A stretch of 44,152 nucleotides of DNA from Clostridium sp. CAG:433 (GCA_000433675.1 FR893530.1:1-44152); one strand, 5' to 3'; positions 25,101 to 33,184 are shown, counted from the stretch's first letter. Notes: generated from the letters alone by a model not told the origin. A program made the numbers and translations.

Positions 25101-25274
25101 GCAAACATTTTGTAGCACTTACTTGAAATATGTAATGCGTTATATACGGAAAGTATTATTAGTACCGTGCCCTTTTAAAAGCTACGCACGATGGAAAGTA
25201 TTAAAATATAACACCCTATATATTGGCAAGCAAGATACCGAAGGTTTGAAATCTAGTAAAGGAGGAAAAGGAAA
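25101..25274 (+). promoter_or_regulatory. Long structured leader of rpsD (probable S4 autoregulatory site)
   Basis: The leader can fold with an outer stem GTTATAT (25139-25145)/ATATAAC (25206-25212) and an inner stem CGTGC/GCACG (25166-25170 with 25186-25190). The two strands between these stems both carry the direct repeat GGAAAGTATTA (25148-25158 and 25193-25203). A second segment with GGCAAGCAAGATACCGAAGG follows before GGAGG. S4 represses its own mRNA through a leader structure in Bacillus; that this leader does the same is inference. Confidence 0.5.
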
Positions 25275-25877
25275 ATGTCAAGATACACAGGACCTGCTAA
25301 TAAGAAAAGTCGTAGAGTTGGTTTCTCAACACTTGAAAATGGTAAGGATTTAGCTAAAAGACCATATAAACCTGGTCAACATGGACAAGATAGAAAAGCA
25401 AAAGCTTCTAACTACTCTATCCAATTAAATGAAAAACAAAAAGTTAAATTCACTTATGGTTTAAACGAAAAACAATTCAGACTATTATTTAATAAAGCTG
25501 GTAAAATGCAAGGTATTCATGGTGAAAACTTCTTAAGACTTCTTGAAAGTAGATTAGATAACATAGTTTATAGAATGGGACTTTCTAGAACAAGAAGAGG
25601 TGCAAGACAAATCGTTAACCATGGACATATCTTAGTAAATGGTAAAAAAGTTGATATCCCTTCATATATGGTTAAACCTGGTGATGTAATTAGTGTTAAA
25701 GAATCATCAAAAGATCATAAAGCTATTAAAGAAGCTTTAGAAGCTATCAACAATACTGTTGAATTTGTTACTTTCGATAAGAACAAACTTGAAGGTACAT
25801 ATGTTAGATTACCAGAAAGAAGCGAACTTAGCTCAGATATAAACGAAGCATTAATCGTTGAATTCTATAGTAGATAA
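25275..25877 (+). CDS. rpsD: 30S ribosomal protein S4
   Basis: A 200-residue S4 of the zinc-free form: the N-terminus SRYTGPANKKSRRVGFSTL has no cysteine cluster. KFTYGLNEKQFRLLF, ESRLDNIVYRMGLSRTR and the S4 RNA-binding domain ARQIVNHGHILVNGKKVDIP follow. S4 nucleates 30S assembly and in Bacillus controls its own synthesis. It stands alone, divergent from ezrA, with its own promoter, leader and terminator. Confidence 0.97.
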   Translation: MSRYTGPANKKSRRVGFSTLENGKDLAKRPYKPGQHGQDRKAKASNYSIQLNEKQKVKFTYGLNEKQFRLLFNKAGKMQGIHGENFLRLLESRLDNIVYRMGLSRTRRGARQIVNHGHILVNGKKVDIPSYMVKPGDVISVKESSKDHKAIKEALEAINNTVEFVTFDKNKLEGTYVRLPERSELSSDINEALIVEFYSR

Positions 25878-25882
25878 TAAGA

Positions 25883-25907
25883 ACCTAGAACTATCTAGGT
25901 TTTTTTA
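25883..25907 (+). terminator. Terminator of rpsD
   Basis: A 6-bp stem (CCTAGA/TCTAGG, 25885-25890 with 25895-25900) followed by seven T, 6 bases after the stop codon. Confidence 0.8.
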
Positions 25908-25910
25908 TTG

Positions 25911-25943
25911 CATAAAAAATAGGACCTTTACAAGTCCTATTTT
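25911..25943 (-). terminator. Terminator of the lysozyme-like gene
   Basis: A 10-bp stem AAAATAGGAC/GTCCTATTTT (right arm 25934-25943) with a T-run on the minus strand. The TAG stop codon (25937-25939) lies inside the stem. It is back to back with the rpsD terminator. Confidence 0.75.
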
Positions 25944-26569
25944 GCTTTTACTGATGAAATATAGTTATTAACTTTAATTGCCCACATATTACTTGCTGCA
26001 TACTTCTTATTCATTGCTTCTGGTGTTGTTAATCCATATGCATAATAATTGTCTGCAATATTATCAATAAATCCTTTTATACCTTCATCTAAACTTGGAT
26101 ATGATTTATATGAACCACCATCACAAGATGGAGAACCTTTCTGTCCACCAACATTATTACACTTTCTCATAAGTGAACTACAAGACCAATTACATCCTGT
26201 TTCTAAAAGCATAATACTTACTGCTAAATATGGATCTACACCTCTTTCTAAAGAATAAGATGCAAATATATCACCTTTACCAGCAATTGTTGACTTAAGT
26301 GATCTATTTAATTTTTCGGCAAGTTCACTCATTGTCATACCATCATATACAATTACTCTTTTTGTAACATTATTTTCTTTACTTAATTCTGATATAGAAT
26401 CAACAAATTCTTCTTTTGTATCTTCTTCAATCATATTAACAGAAGAAAACATATTACTTAAAACTTCTTTATCAACATTCGATAAAAAACTTGAAAAAGC
26501 AAATAATGTAATCATTGAACATAAAAATACAGTTATTACTTTCTCATTAATTAATCGAAATTTTTTCAC
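25937..26569 (-). CDS. Membrane-anchored lysozyme-like glucosaminidase-family protein
   Basis: A 210-residue protein with an N-terminal signal anchor (about 11-30), a helical stalk, and a lysozyme-fold domain from about 98 on. GVDPYLAVSIMLLETGC gives the likely catalytic Glu at 123; CNNVGGQKGSPSCDGGSYKSYPSLDEGIKGF and WAIKVNNYI follow the N-acetylglucosaminidase (PF01832) pattern. Four cysteines (126, 130, 137, 149) could form disulfides. It probably cleaves or binds peptidoglycan outside the membrane. The start is a GTG with GAGGTG 7 bases upstream. It has its own promoter and terminator. Confidence 0.7.
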   Translation of the reverse strand: MKKFRLINEKVITVFLCSMITLFAFSSFLSNVDKEVLSNMFSSVNMIEEDTKEEFVDSISELSKENNVTKRVIVYDGMTMSELAEKLNRSLKSTIAGKGDIFASYSLERGVDPYLAVSIMLLETGCNWSCSSLMRKCNNVGGQKGSPSCDGGSYKSYPSLDEGIKGFIDNIADNYYAYGLTTPEAMNKKYAASNMWAIKVNNYISSVKAK

Positions 26570-26606
26570 AACTTTTCACCTCATTTGTAATTAGCGAAGC
26601 ACACTA

Positions 26607-26635
26607 ATAATACCACAAAAAGGTATTATAGTCAA
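26607..26635 (-). promoter_or_regulatory. Promoter of the lysozyme-like gene
   Basis: On the minus strand TTGACT (26630-26635) and TATTAT (26607-26612) are 17 bases apart, with TGG before the -10 box. It starts just two bases after the upstream gene ends. Confidence 0.65.
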
Positions 26636-26636
26636 A

Positions 26637-27563
26637 TTAACGTAACTTTAATACAAACATCATACATATTATTACTATAGTTGCGATTATCATTCCAAGT
26701 ATTATATAATTTGTCATTTTTTTATCACTTTTAATATCAGTTACAGTATTTTTTTCTTCTATTTCTATACTAGAATCTTTATCTATTAGATTAATTAAAT
26801 TAATATATCCACTATTTATTTCATCTAAATCTGAGTTAGTACTTAAAAGAATAGTATAATCTTTATTATCCTTTTCCATAATATCAAGCATTTTATTAAT
26901 TTTATCAGTATCATTTGTATTTGATATCTTTATACATTTTATTGAATTACTGAATACTTCCATCCAATTTTCTAAACTTTCTTTTGAAGAATCAGTTCTT
27001 ATATTATCAATATTTAATGAAAGTCCTATGTATTTTTCTGCCTCTTCTTCTCTAAAACCAAAATCTCTAACAAGCATTTTTCTAGAATAAACAATAATAT
27101 CTGTCATTTGAGCAATATTGCTTCCAAATAAAGCATTATTTTCTTCGTATTTAATATTATCTACTGCTACCTCTATTTTATTAGAAGCAAGTGTAGAAAT
27201 TGCTGTTACAATGTTTAAAAAATATTTCTTTTGTTCATCTAAAGTAGACCATTCAAATAAATCTAAAGACAAATTAGATGCATTTATGGTAATAAGTTCT
27301 ATTTTATTTTCTTTTAAATTTCTAACTATTTCGTTAACTATTTTTAAATTAGCTAAATCTGGATTTATAGCTGGAACATGAAATAAAATATTACCATTAT
27401 AAACTTTTCTTAAACTATCTATATCACATTCTTTTTTATCAGTTCTAAGAAGTAATTCAGTAGTATTTGCCTTTAATTCTAATGATTTTTTTAGTCTTTC
27501 TATTTGATTTCCTTGAAGAAGGTAACTTCCACTATAAGATATTCCAATATTATTTAAACTCAT
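26637..27563 (-). CDS. TIM-barrel (sugar isomerase/AP endonuclease-like) protein with C-terminal membrane anchor
   Basis: 308 residues from the ATG at 27563 (GGAG 7 bases upstream); an earlier in-frame ATG at 27590 has no ribosome site. Residues 1-240 follow the beta/alpha order of the xylose-isomerase-like TIM barrel: GISYSGSYLLQG, NILFHVPAINPDL, IELITINASN, IEVAVDNIKYEENNALFGS and IGLSLNIDNIRTD. Several metal ligands of that fold are replaced (for example Asp-Asn at the usual Glu-Asn position and Asn at the usual His), so catalysis is doubtful. A polar linker and one transmembrane helix (about 285-306) form the C-terminus, which is unusual for the family. No partner gene is clear from the context. 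Confidence 0.5.
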   Translation of the reverse strand: MSLNNIGISYSGSYLLQGNQIERLKKSLELKANTTELLLRTDKKECDIDSLRKVYNGNILFHVPAINPDLANLKIVNEIVRNLKENKIELITINASNLSLDLFEWSTLDEQKKYFLNIVTAISTLASNKIEVAVDNIKYEENNALFGSNIAQMTDIIVYSRKMLVRDFGFREEEAEKYIGLSLNIDNIRTDSSKESLENWMEVFSNSIKCIKISNTNDTDKINKMLDIMEKDNKDYTILLSTNSDLDEINSGYINLINLIDKDSSIEIEEKNTVTDIKSDKKMTNYIILGMIIATIVIICMMFVLKLR

Positions 27564-27642
27564 AATACAACTCCATTCTACTTTATACATAATATTATAA
27601 ACTATTTTTGTTAATTATAAAATACCTATTTATATTTTTAAT

Positions 27643-27667
27643 AAAAAAAATAGCGAATTATTCGCTA
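27643..27667 (-). terminator. Terminator of the YtxH unit
   Basis: A 7-bp stem TAGCGAA/TTCGCTA (27651-27657 with 27661-27667) with eight T following on the minus strand. The three-base loop is exactly the TAA stop codon of the YtxH-like gene. Confidence 0.85.
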
Positions 27668-28062
27668 TCAGTTTCTAATTTTTTTAATACTTCTTTGCAT
27701 ACATTTGCTGCTTGTTTTTTAACATCTTTAGCTGTTTTTTCAAGTACTGGAGTACCTTTTTCTTTAGCATATTCAACTAATTCTTCAGTTTTCTTTTTTA
27801 GTTGTTCTACCTTTTTTTCAGCTATTTTTTTAACTTTTTCTTTATCAAGATCTTCTAATTCTTTTTTAATTTCATCTATTTTATTTTCTAAATTTTCTTT
27901 CACTTCTTCTGTATCTACTTCTTTTGCTTTATTAACAAATTCGTTAATTTTACATTTTAAATCTTCTCTTAATTCAGATCCTTTCTTTGGTGCGAATAAA
28001 AGCGCTAGTCCTGCTCCTAAACCTGCTCCCAAAATTAATTTTCCAGTTCCTTTTTTACTCAT
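27658..28062 (-). CDS. YtxH-like protein
   Basis: 134 residues from the ATG at 28062 (SKKGTGKLILGAGLGAGLAL), with GGAGG inside the end of the preceding gene. A glycine-rich hydrophobic segment (about 8-22) and the following FAPKKGSELREDLK match the YtxH family (PF12732); the remainder is a Lys/Glu-rich amphipathic helix typical of these stress-linked proteins. The function of the family is not established. It is the last gene of a four-gene unit with a DUF948-like protein, as ytxG-ytxH are paired in Bacillus. Confidence 0.7.
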   Translation of the reverse strand: MSKKGTGKLILGAGLGAGLALLFAPKKGSELREDLKCKINEFVNKAKEVDTEEVKENLENKIDEIKKELEDLDKEKVKKIAEKKVEQLKKKTEELVEYAKEKGTPVLEKTAKDVKKQAANVCKEVLKKLETDSE

Positions 28063-28063
28063 A

Positions 28064-28351
28064 TTAATCATCCTCCTCATTTTCTTCTTTTTTTGATTTA
28101 AATATCTTACTAAAAAAGTTAACTATTAAATCAATAAATCTATCTCCTACTATAGAAAATCCATTACTGAATCTATCTATAACAGCAAATACACCATTTA
28201 ACGATGATACCTTTTCATCAACACTATCAACAATCAACTTAACCTTGTCCATAGTCTTAATTAATCTATATGCAAGTATTATTAATAATATTATTAAAAC
28301 TACTAGAAGTATATATATTACTATAGGTAAAAATTCATTTAGAAAATCCAT
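28064..28351 (-). CDS. DUF948-like small membrane protein
   Basis: A 95-residue protein with one N-terminal transmembrane helix (about 8-30) and a helical region TMDKVKLIVDSVDEKVSSLNG of the type found in DUF948/YtxG proteins, ending in an acidic tail. It sits directly before the YtxH-like gene (1-base gap), which supports the YtxG-like reading. It shares one base with the end of the SepF-like-terminus gene upstream, so translation is probably coupled. Confidence 0.55.
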   Translation of the reverse strand: MDFLNEFLPIVIYILLVVLIILLIILAYRLIKTMDKVKLIVDSVDEKVSSLNGVFAVIDRFSNGFSIVGDRFIDLIVNFFSKIFKSKKEENEEDD

Positions 28352-29169
28352 TATTCATCGTCCTCCTCATCGTCTTCTGAACTATACATATTATCTATTA
28401 AATTAAATAAATCTTGTTCTTTTGTTTCGGATAGAATATTGTCTTCATCTACTAATGGTTTATTATTAGTATCATCTTTATTAGTATTATCCATATCATC
28501 ACTAGTTGATACATCATTATATATTATTTTTACTTCATCATCTTTATCTGCTTCTTGTTCATCTAGATTAAAAAAGATACTTTTATTTTCTTCATCTTCC
28601 TTATCATCTACTCTTTTCATTGCTCTTTTCATAACTGAATCATAATCTAACTTTTTTGTTATATTAAGATCATTCGCACTATCTAAAGCAACATCTTCTT
28701 TTTTATAGTTTTTATCAAGTACTCCATAAATAGGTGATATTATTGGAGTTGGCATAAATTTCTTATCATCTTTTGTTGTAGTTATTTTTTCTGTTGGATA
28801 AGTCCTTTTTTGATATGCTGTTGTCTCTCTTGTTGTTTCTCTATATGTACTTACTTTAACTTCCTTTTTTGGTTCTTCTTTTTGTACTTTTTCAAGTCTA
28901 CTTACTGTTTTAGATGGTTTTTCATATATTGTATCATCTAAATCCATTGGAAAATTAAATGTACTTTCTGCTTTAAATAATTCTCTTTCTGTCACTTCTT
29001 CATTTTCTTTTTCTAATCTATTTTCTCTTTTTCTTACTATATCTTCTTTTACTGGTTCATATTTTCTTTTATTTTCTTTTTTTACTTCTTTATGAGTTTC
29101 TTCTTCGTATTCATCTTCAACGTCTTCTTCGTCATAAAAGAAATTTTTAACTTTATCAAGTAATCCCAT
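28351..29169 (-). CDS. Acidic, largely disordered protein with SepF-like N-terminal helix
   Basis: 272 residues from the ATG at 29169, which has GGAGG at good spacing; an in-frame start 36 bases earlier overlaps the previous gene. The N-terminus MGLLDKVKNFFYDEED resembles the amphipathic membrane-binding helix that opens SepF, but the SepF C-terminal FtsZ-binding domain is not present. Most of the rest is charged and low in complexity. A conserved-looking island MPTPIISPIYGVLDKNYK lies near residue 140. The function is unknown; a membrane-peripheral role in division or envelope assembly is inference from the helix and from the envelope neighbours. Confidence 0.5.
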   Translation of the reverse strand: MGLLDKVKNFFYDEEDVEDEYEEETHKEVKKENKRKYEPVKEDIVRKRENRLEKENEEVTERELFKAESTFNFPMDLDDTIYEKPSKTVSRLEKVQKEEPKKEVKVSTYRETTRETTAYQKRTYPTEKITTTKDDKKFMPTPIISPIYGVLDKNYKKEDVALDSANDLNITKKLDYDSVMKRAMKRVDDKEDEENKSIFFNLDEQEADKDDEVKIIYNDVSTSDDMDNTNKDDTNNKPLVDEDNILSETKEQDLFNLIDNMYSSEDDEEDDE

Positions 29170-29179
29170 ATTTATCCTC

Positions 29180-29863
29180 CTATTCATCCGTAGAAGTAAT
29201 TTCATCTTGCTCTATTAAACTTTCTAAAGATGAATTATCTCCATTATAAGTGTCATATTCGTTAACCCAATCTAAAAAATTACCATCTGTTGTTTTTTTA
29301 GTTTCAAATATGTTATAAGTTTCATTTTCTCCTAAATCATATTTACCACTACCTAGCATAGTTTCAATAGTATTTTTATTGTATTTTATACTAGATAAAA
29401 CATAAGCCATACTTGAAATTGAATCAACTAAATCATATTTAGATACATATGCTTCTACTTTTGCATAATTAAACATCATTTCAATATAATACTTACCTTT
29501 TACTTCATTTACTTCTAAATATCCTGTTTTTGAATTATAATCTAATTTTTTTGATATGTATGCATTTTTATCTATTTTGTAATTATTTTTTGTTTTATGA
29601 TAATAACTAACTATATCAACATATAAGTAATATGTATTACCATTTGAATATAGCTCTTGATTAAAATCTTTAACATTTCTAGTAGAAATATAACTTGGCA
29701 AATAATATTGATATCCAATTGCCTCTTTATTTGAATTTTTTATATTTTTATTTAATATAACATCAAGGTTTTTATCTATGTCACTATCACTTATATTTTG
29801 GATTGTGCATCCAATAGATGCAAATACACATATTAAAATTATAAATACTTTTTTTATGTTCAT
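29180..29863 (-). CDS. Hypothetical lipoprotein
   Basis: A 227-residue lipoprotein with a signal peptide ending in the lipobox ASIGC (Cys at 19). The mature part has repeating strand-like segments (YYLYVDIVSYYH, GYLEVNEVKGKYYIEMMFNYAKVEAYV) and an acidic end. I do not recognise a family. It is the first gene of a unit with the SepF-like-terminus, DUF948-like and YtxH-like genes. AGGTG precedes the ATG. Confidence 0.55.
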   Translation of the reverse strand: MNIKKVFIILICVFASIGCTIQNISDSDIDKNLDVILNKNIKNSNKEAIGYQYYLPSYISTRNVKDFNQELYSNGNTYYLYVDIVSYYHKTKNNYKIDKNAYISKKLDYNSKTGYLEVNEVKGKYYIEMMFNYAKVEAYVSKYDLVDSISSMAYVLSSIKYNKNTIETMLGSGKYDLGENETYNIFETKKTTDGNFLDWVNEYDTYNGDNSSLESLIEQDEITSTDE

Positions 29864-29887
29864 ATCACACCTACTCTATCATGATTT

Positions 29888-29896
29888 ATTATACCA
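29888..29896 (-). promoter_or_regulatory. Extended -10 promoter of the lipoprotein-YtxH unit
   Basis: The minus strand reads TGGTATAAT about 25 bases before the start codon at 29863. No clear -35 box. Confidence 0.4.
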
Positions 29897-29956
29897 AAAA
29901 TTTAATTATTAATAAAGTTTTTTTTTAAATAATGACAAAAAAGTATCAAATGAAAA

Positions 29957-29984
29957 AGAAAAAAAATTAAGATGACTCTTAATT
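29957..29984 (-). terminator. Terminator of spo0A
   Basis: An 8-bp stem AATTAAGA/TCTTAATT (29965-29972 with 29977-29984) and a T-run on the minus strand. The TAA stop (29983-29985) overlaps the stem. Confidence 0.75.
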
Positions 29985-30747
29985 ATGCTTTAATTCTACC
30001 ATATTCTAGTTTTAATTTATCAGCAACTGTCACGATAAATTCACTGTTTGTTGGTTTTGCTTTATCATAATCTACACTATGACCAAATACTTCTTCCATA
30101 AGGTCTAAATTACCTCTATTCCAGCTTACTTCAATAGCGTGCCTAATTGCTCTTTCTACTCTTGAAACTGAAGTATTAAATCTGCTTGCAATTTCTGGAT
30201 ATAATTCTTTAGTTATTCCACCTACTATATCAGGGTTATTATATAAAAGTAATATACCTTCTCTTATGTATTGGTATCCTTTTATATGTGATGGAACTCC
30301 AAGTTCATGTAATATCTTTGTAACAGATATTTTTAAATCATAATCATAAGTTGTCATTGCTTTCTTATCTTCTGTTTGTGTTGCTTCTAATACTCTTTGT
30401 TCTAGATCTTTTAAATCAAATGGTTTAAGTAAGAAATACTTTATATTATAGGAAGATAACTTTTTAATAATCGCATCTGCATTAAATGAAGTTATTACTA
30501 TTATATTAGTATTGATTTCTTCTTCTTTTAATTTATCTAGTAAATATATGCCATCTTTATTTGGCATAATTAAATCAAGTAATACTAAATCAATTTCATT
30601 AATATGATTCTTTATCATCCTAAGGCCTTCTTCACCATCGTGAGCCTCATATAGTACTTCCATTTTGCCACTACTTTTCGCATGTTCCCTTATCATGTGA
30701 ATTAAACTTAAATTGTCATCTACAACCAAAAGTCTTTGCGTTTTCAT
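29983..30747 (-). CDS. spo0A: Sporulation master regulator Spo0A
   Basis: 254 residues from the ATG at 30747; a longer frame to 30795 has no ribosome site and would include the promoter. The receiver domain (1-120) has D10 and D11 in VVDDN, the phosphorylation site D58 in LLDLIMP, T86 and K108. The C-terminal domain carries the Spo0A DNA-binding region: HELGVPSHIKGYQYIREG, ITKELYPEIASRF and SVSRVERAIRHAIEVSWNRG, the recognition helix hallmark. Phosphorylated Spo0A switches cells into sporulation in Firmicutes. The phosphorelay or kinase is not in this window. Three 0A-like boxes lie upstream and suggest autoregulation. Confidence 0.95.
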   Translation of the reverse strand: MKTQRLLVVDDNLSLIHMIREHAKSSGKMEVLYEAHDGEEGLRMIKNHINEIDLVLLDLIMPNKDGIYLLDKLKEEEINTNIIVITSFNADAIIKKLSSYNIKYFLLKPFDLKDLEQRVLEATQTEDKKAMTTYDYDLKISVTKILHELGVPSHIKGYQYIREGILLLYNNPDIVGGITKELYPEIASRFNTSVSRVERAIRHAIEVSWNRGNLDLMEEVFGHSVDYDKAKPTNSEFIVTVADKLKLEYGRIKA

Positions 30748-30783
30748 ATTTTTTATTTTCCTCTCTATTTTTCGTACTTTTCC

Positions 30784-30789
30784 ATTATA
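30784..30789 (-). promoter_or_regulatory. Probable -10 box of the spo0A promoter
   Basis: TATAAT on the minus strand, 36 bases before the spo0A start codon; transcription would begin near 30777. No consensus -35 is present at 17 bases, which fits a promoter that depends on an activator or another sigma factor. Confidence 0.45.
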
Positions 30790-30840
30790 CAACATATTTT
30801 TTTCAAATACCAGACATTTTATTAGCTTCTTTCATCTAAT

Positions 30841-30870
30841 TTTGTCGTATTTTGTCGATTTTTGTCGTAG
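30841..30870 (+). promoter_or_regulatory. Three tandem 0A-like boxes upstream of spo0A
   Basis: Three direct repeats with a 10-base period read TTTGTCGTAT, TTTGTCGATT and TTTGTCGTAG. Each contains the TTTGTCG core of the Spo0A binding site. They start about 64 bases upstream of the predicted start of transcription, between the spo0A promoter and the terminator of the preceding gene, so spo0A is the only gene they can control. Confidence 0.65.
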
Positions 30871-30892
30871 GATTAACTACAAAGAAACTTTA

Positions 30893-30923
30893 ACAAAAAA
30901 AATATCAGTTTTTTTCTGATATT
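30893..30923 (-). terminator. Terminator of the pgk-flippase-glycosyltransferase operon
   Basis: An 8-bp stem AATATCAG/CTGATATT (30901-30908 with 30916-30923) with a T-run on the minus strand. The first arm lies in the coding region and the TGA stop (30905-30907) is in the second arm. Confidence 0.75.
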
Positions 30924-32167
30924 TTCTTGTATTTTCTGCTTGCAATATTATTTTTTATCTTGTTTATTATCTTTTTATTGTCTTTTTTGTAGTTTTCAAT
31001 CGCTGTTTCATATACTTTTAAAACCTTTAATGCAAAATATTCTGATGAAAAATCTGCAGATAATAATCTAGATTGATTTGAAAGTCTATTATATAAATCT
31101 TTATCTTCATATAATTTAGATATTGAATTAATATATTTTTCATCATCTGTAAATACAAATCCGTTAAAATCCTCAATAACACTATTTACAAAACTATCAT
31201 CCTTAACTGCTACAACAGGAAGTGATGAAGATATAGCTTCAACAACCGTTAATCCTTGTGTTTCTGATTTAGATGCAGTTACAAACACATTACCTAATTG
31301 ATAGTATATTGGGATATCACTTAATGGAACTTTTCCTGTAAAAATAACACTATCTGATACACCAAGACTTTTTGCTTCATCTTTTAATTTATCTATATCT
31401 GGTCCATCACCAACAATTAAAAGCTTCATATTTGAATATTTCTTAACAAGCTCTTTATGATTATTTATAATTCTATCTACACTTTTTTCTTTTGCAAGTC
31501 TAGAAACAGTCATTACAACAAAATCCTTTTTCTTTATACCTAGTTTTTTCTTTAAACTATTAATATCTTTTTGATTAAAGTTTTCTTTATAGAACTTACT
31601 TGTTTCAATTCCTGTTTGTATAATATGTATATTTTTAGTAAATTTATATTTATCTTTAAAAAGATTATATATTTTATTAGATGGTACAATTAACTCTGTT
31701 ACTGTTTTATCTTCAAAAAATACAACTAAATATTTTAATAATTTTTTACATATATCATCTAATATCTTTTTATTTTTTGTTATGTAATGTGTATAATCCT
31801 CCCAATTTGTATGATACGTATGAACAAGAGGAATTGATAATTGTTCAGATACAACTCTTGCGAATATTCCAACAGTAAATTCAACATTCGAATGTATTAC
31901 ATCTAAATTCATTTTTTTAATCATATTAACTGCTTTAATAGGATAAACACTAGTCATTTTATAATCATAACAATTTGCGAGATTTACAGATGGTAATCTT
32001 AATATATGTCCATTATTTTCTAAAACATAATCTTTTTTATTATCACTAACTGTTATTATAAATACTTCATGTCCAAGTTTAGTAAGAGCATGTTCAAGCA
32101 TTAATATACTTGTTGATACTCCATTTACTAAAGGAGGATATGATTCTGTAAATATTCCTACTCTCAT
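30905..32167 (-). CDS. GT4-family glycosyltransferase, probably glycolipid-forming
   Basis: A 420-residue GT-B enzyme. The N-terminal domain has MRVGIFTESYPPLVNGVSTS and VHTYHTNWEDYTHYI, which closely resembles diacylglycerol glucosyltransferases of Acholeplasma and cocci. The C-terminal donor domain has VMTVSRLAKEKSVDRII, LLIVGDGPD and the EX7E motif in SETQGLTVVEA. Transfer of a hexose to diacylglycerol, giving a membrane glycolipid or lipoteichoic acid anchor, is the likely reaction; the sugar cannot be read from sequence. Its start overlaps the flippase-like gene by 4 bases (ATGA). Confidence 0.75.
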   Translation of the reverse strand: MRVGIFTESYPPLVNGVSTSILMLEHALTKLGHEVFIITVSDNKKDYVLENNGHILRLPSVNLANCYDYKMTSVYPIKAVNMIKKMNLDVIHSNVEFTVGIFARVVSEQLSIPLVHTYHTNWEDYTHYITKNKKILDDICKKLLKYLVVFFEDKTVTELIVPSNKIYNLFKDKYKFTKNIHIIQTGIETSKFYKENFNQKDINSLKKKLGIKKKDFVVMTVSRLAKEKSVDRIINNHKELVKKYSNMKLLIVGDGPDIDKLKDEAKSLGVSDSVIFTGKVPLSDIPIYYQLGNVFVTASKSETQGLTVVEAISSSLPVVAVKDDSFVNSVIEDFNGFVFTDDEKYINSISKLYEDKDLYNRLSNQSRLLSADFSSEYFALKVLKVYETAIENYKKDNKKIINKIKNNIASRKYKKISEKN

Positions 32168-33183
32168 TTTACTTCTTCCTCTTTTCCCCTTCTAACAAAT
32201 GCTATTGAAATAGCGCCTAATATCATTGGTAAATAATATGTTGAAAGTCTCCATAAAATCATACATGCACTTATAATTGATGCATCTGAGAAACTTCTAA
32301 AAAACTCTAAGAATGCATATTCTAGTCCACCAGTACCACCTGGTATTGGTACAAACGATCCAACAAAGCAAGTATAACTTGCACAAACAATAGAATCAAG
32401 TGCATTTACAGTATTAAACTTTCCTATACTATAAAAAATAAATAAAGGTATTAAATAGTACATAGTAAGACCCATTATGTTATAAAATGTTGATTTTACA
32501 AGTATAAATTTATTTTCTTTAAAATATATACTACTATTGTAAAATTCATCAATTTTTTTAGTTGCTTCTTCTTTTAGGTGTTCTCTATTTTTAATAAACT
32601 TAAATCCGAATATAAAATTAAATATTTTATTAAATACTTTTGTATTAAGATTTTTCGCTCTTCCTAATGAAAATAATAAAACAAGTACAACAATATTAAC
32701 TATATATCCAATTAAAACAATGTTCTTAAGTAAACTAGTTGATGGAATTATATGAAGGAAACTATTTGTTACAACTGCAAATGTTCCCATTATAATAAGC
32801 GCAAGTTGATATGTAAAAAAGTTTTGTAAAAGGGCATTACCAGAATCTGTAACTTTAATACCCTGTTTTTTTAATAAATACATTTGAAATGGTTGTCCAC
32901 CTGATGAAAAAGGTGTAATCGCATTAAAAAATTGTGCTGAACACATAAGAATAAATGTGTCTTTTAACTTATAATCTTTTTTTATAGATTTTAAATATAA
33001 ATGAAGTGATAATGATTGAAAAAATACATAAAGTCCCATAAGTATAAGTGCAACAAATAAAAACTTTATATCTATATTTGTAAGAGCACTCATTATATCT
33101 TTAAAATCATCTTTCATAATTAAGTACATTATAAGTACTGAAATTAATATTAATATTATTATATTAGTTTTATATTTTTTCAT
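32164..33183 (-). CDS. Lysylphosphatidylglycerol-synthase-type transmembrane (flippase-like) protein
   Basis: A 339-residue protein with about eight hydrophobic helices and the PF03706/UPF0104 signatures: FNAITPFSSGGQPFQMYLL, then SFVPIPGGTGGLEYAFLEF near the C-terminus. It matches the flippase half of MprF without the aminoacyl transferase domain. Proteins of this type often stand next to glycolipid glycosyltransferases, as here. Movement of a glycolipid across the membrane is inference. Its ribosome site AGGAG lies at the end of pgk, one base away. Confidence 0.7.
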   Translation of the reverse strand: MKKYKTNIIILILISVLIMYLIMKDDFKDIMSALTNIDIKFLFVALILMGLYVFFQSLSLHLYLKSIKKDYKLKDTFILMCSAQFFNAITPFSSGGQPFQMYLLKKQGIKVTDSGNALLQNFFTYQLALIIMGTFAVVTNSFLHIIPSTSLLKNIVLIGYIVNIVVLVLLFSLGRAKNLNTKVFNKIFNFIFGFKFIKNREHLKEEATKKIDEFYNSSIYFKENKFILVKSTFYNIMGLTMYYLIPLFIFYSIGKFNTVNALDSIVCASYTCFVGSFVPIPGGTGGLEYAFLEFFRSFSDASIISACMILWRLSTYYLPMILGAISIAFVRRGKEEEVK

Positions 33184-33184
33184 A

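Noticed and set aside
27608..28096. A 162-codon plus-strand open frame over the YtxH-like gene
   Set aside because: Composition is the complement of a Lys/Glu-rich helix, and the minus strand has a known domain, ribosome site and terminator.
28351..29205. Calling this gene sepF
   Set aside because: Only the first 16 or so residues resemble SepF; the FtsZ-binding domain is missing.
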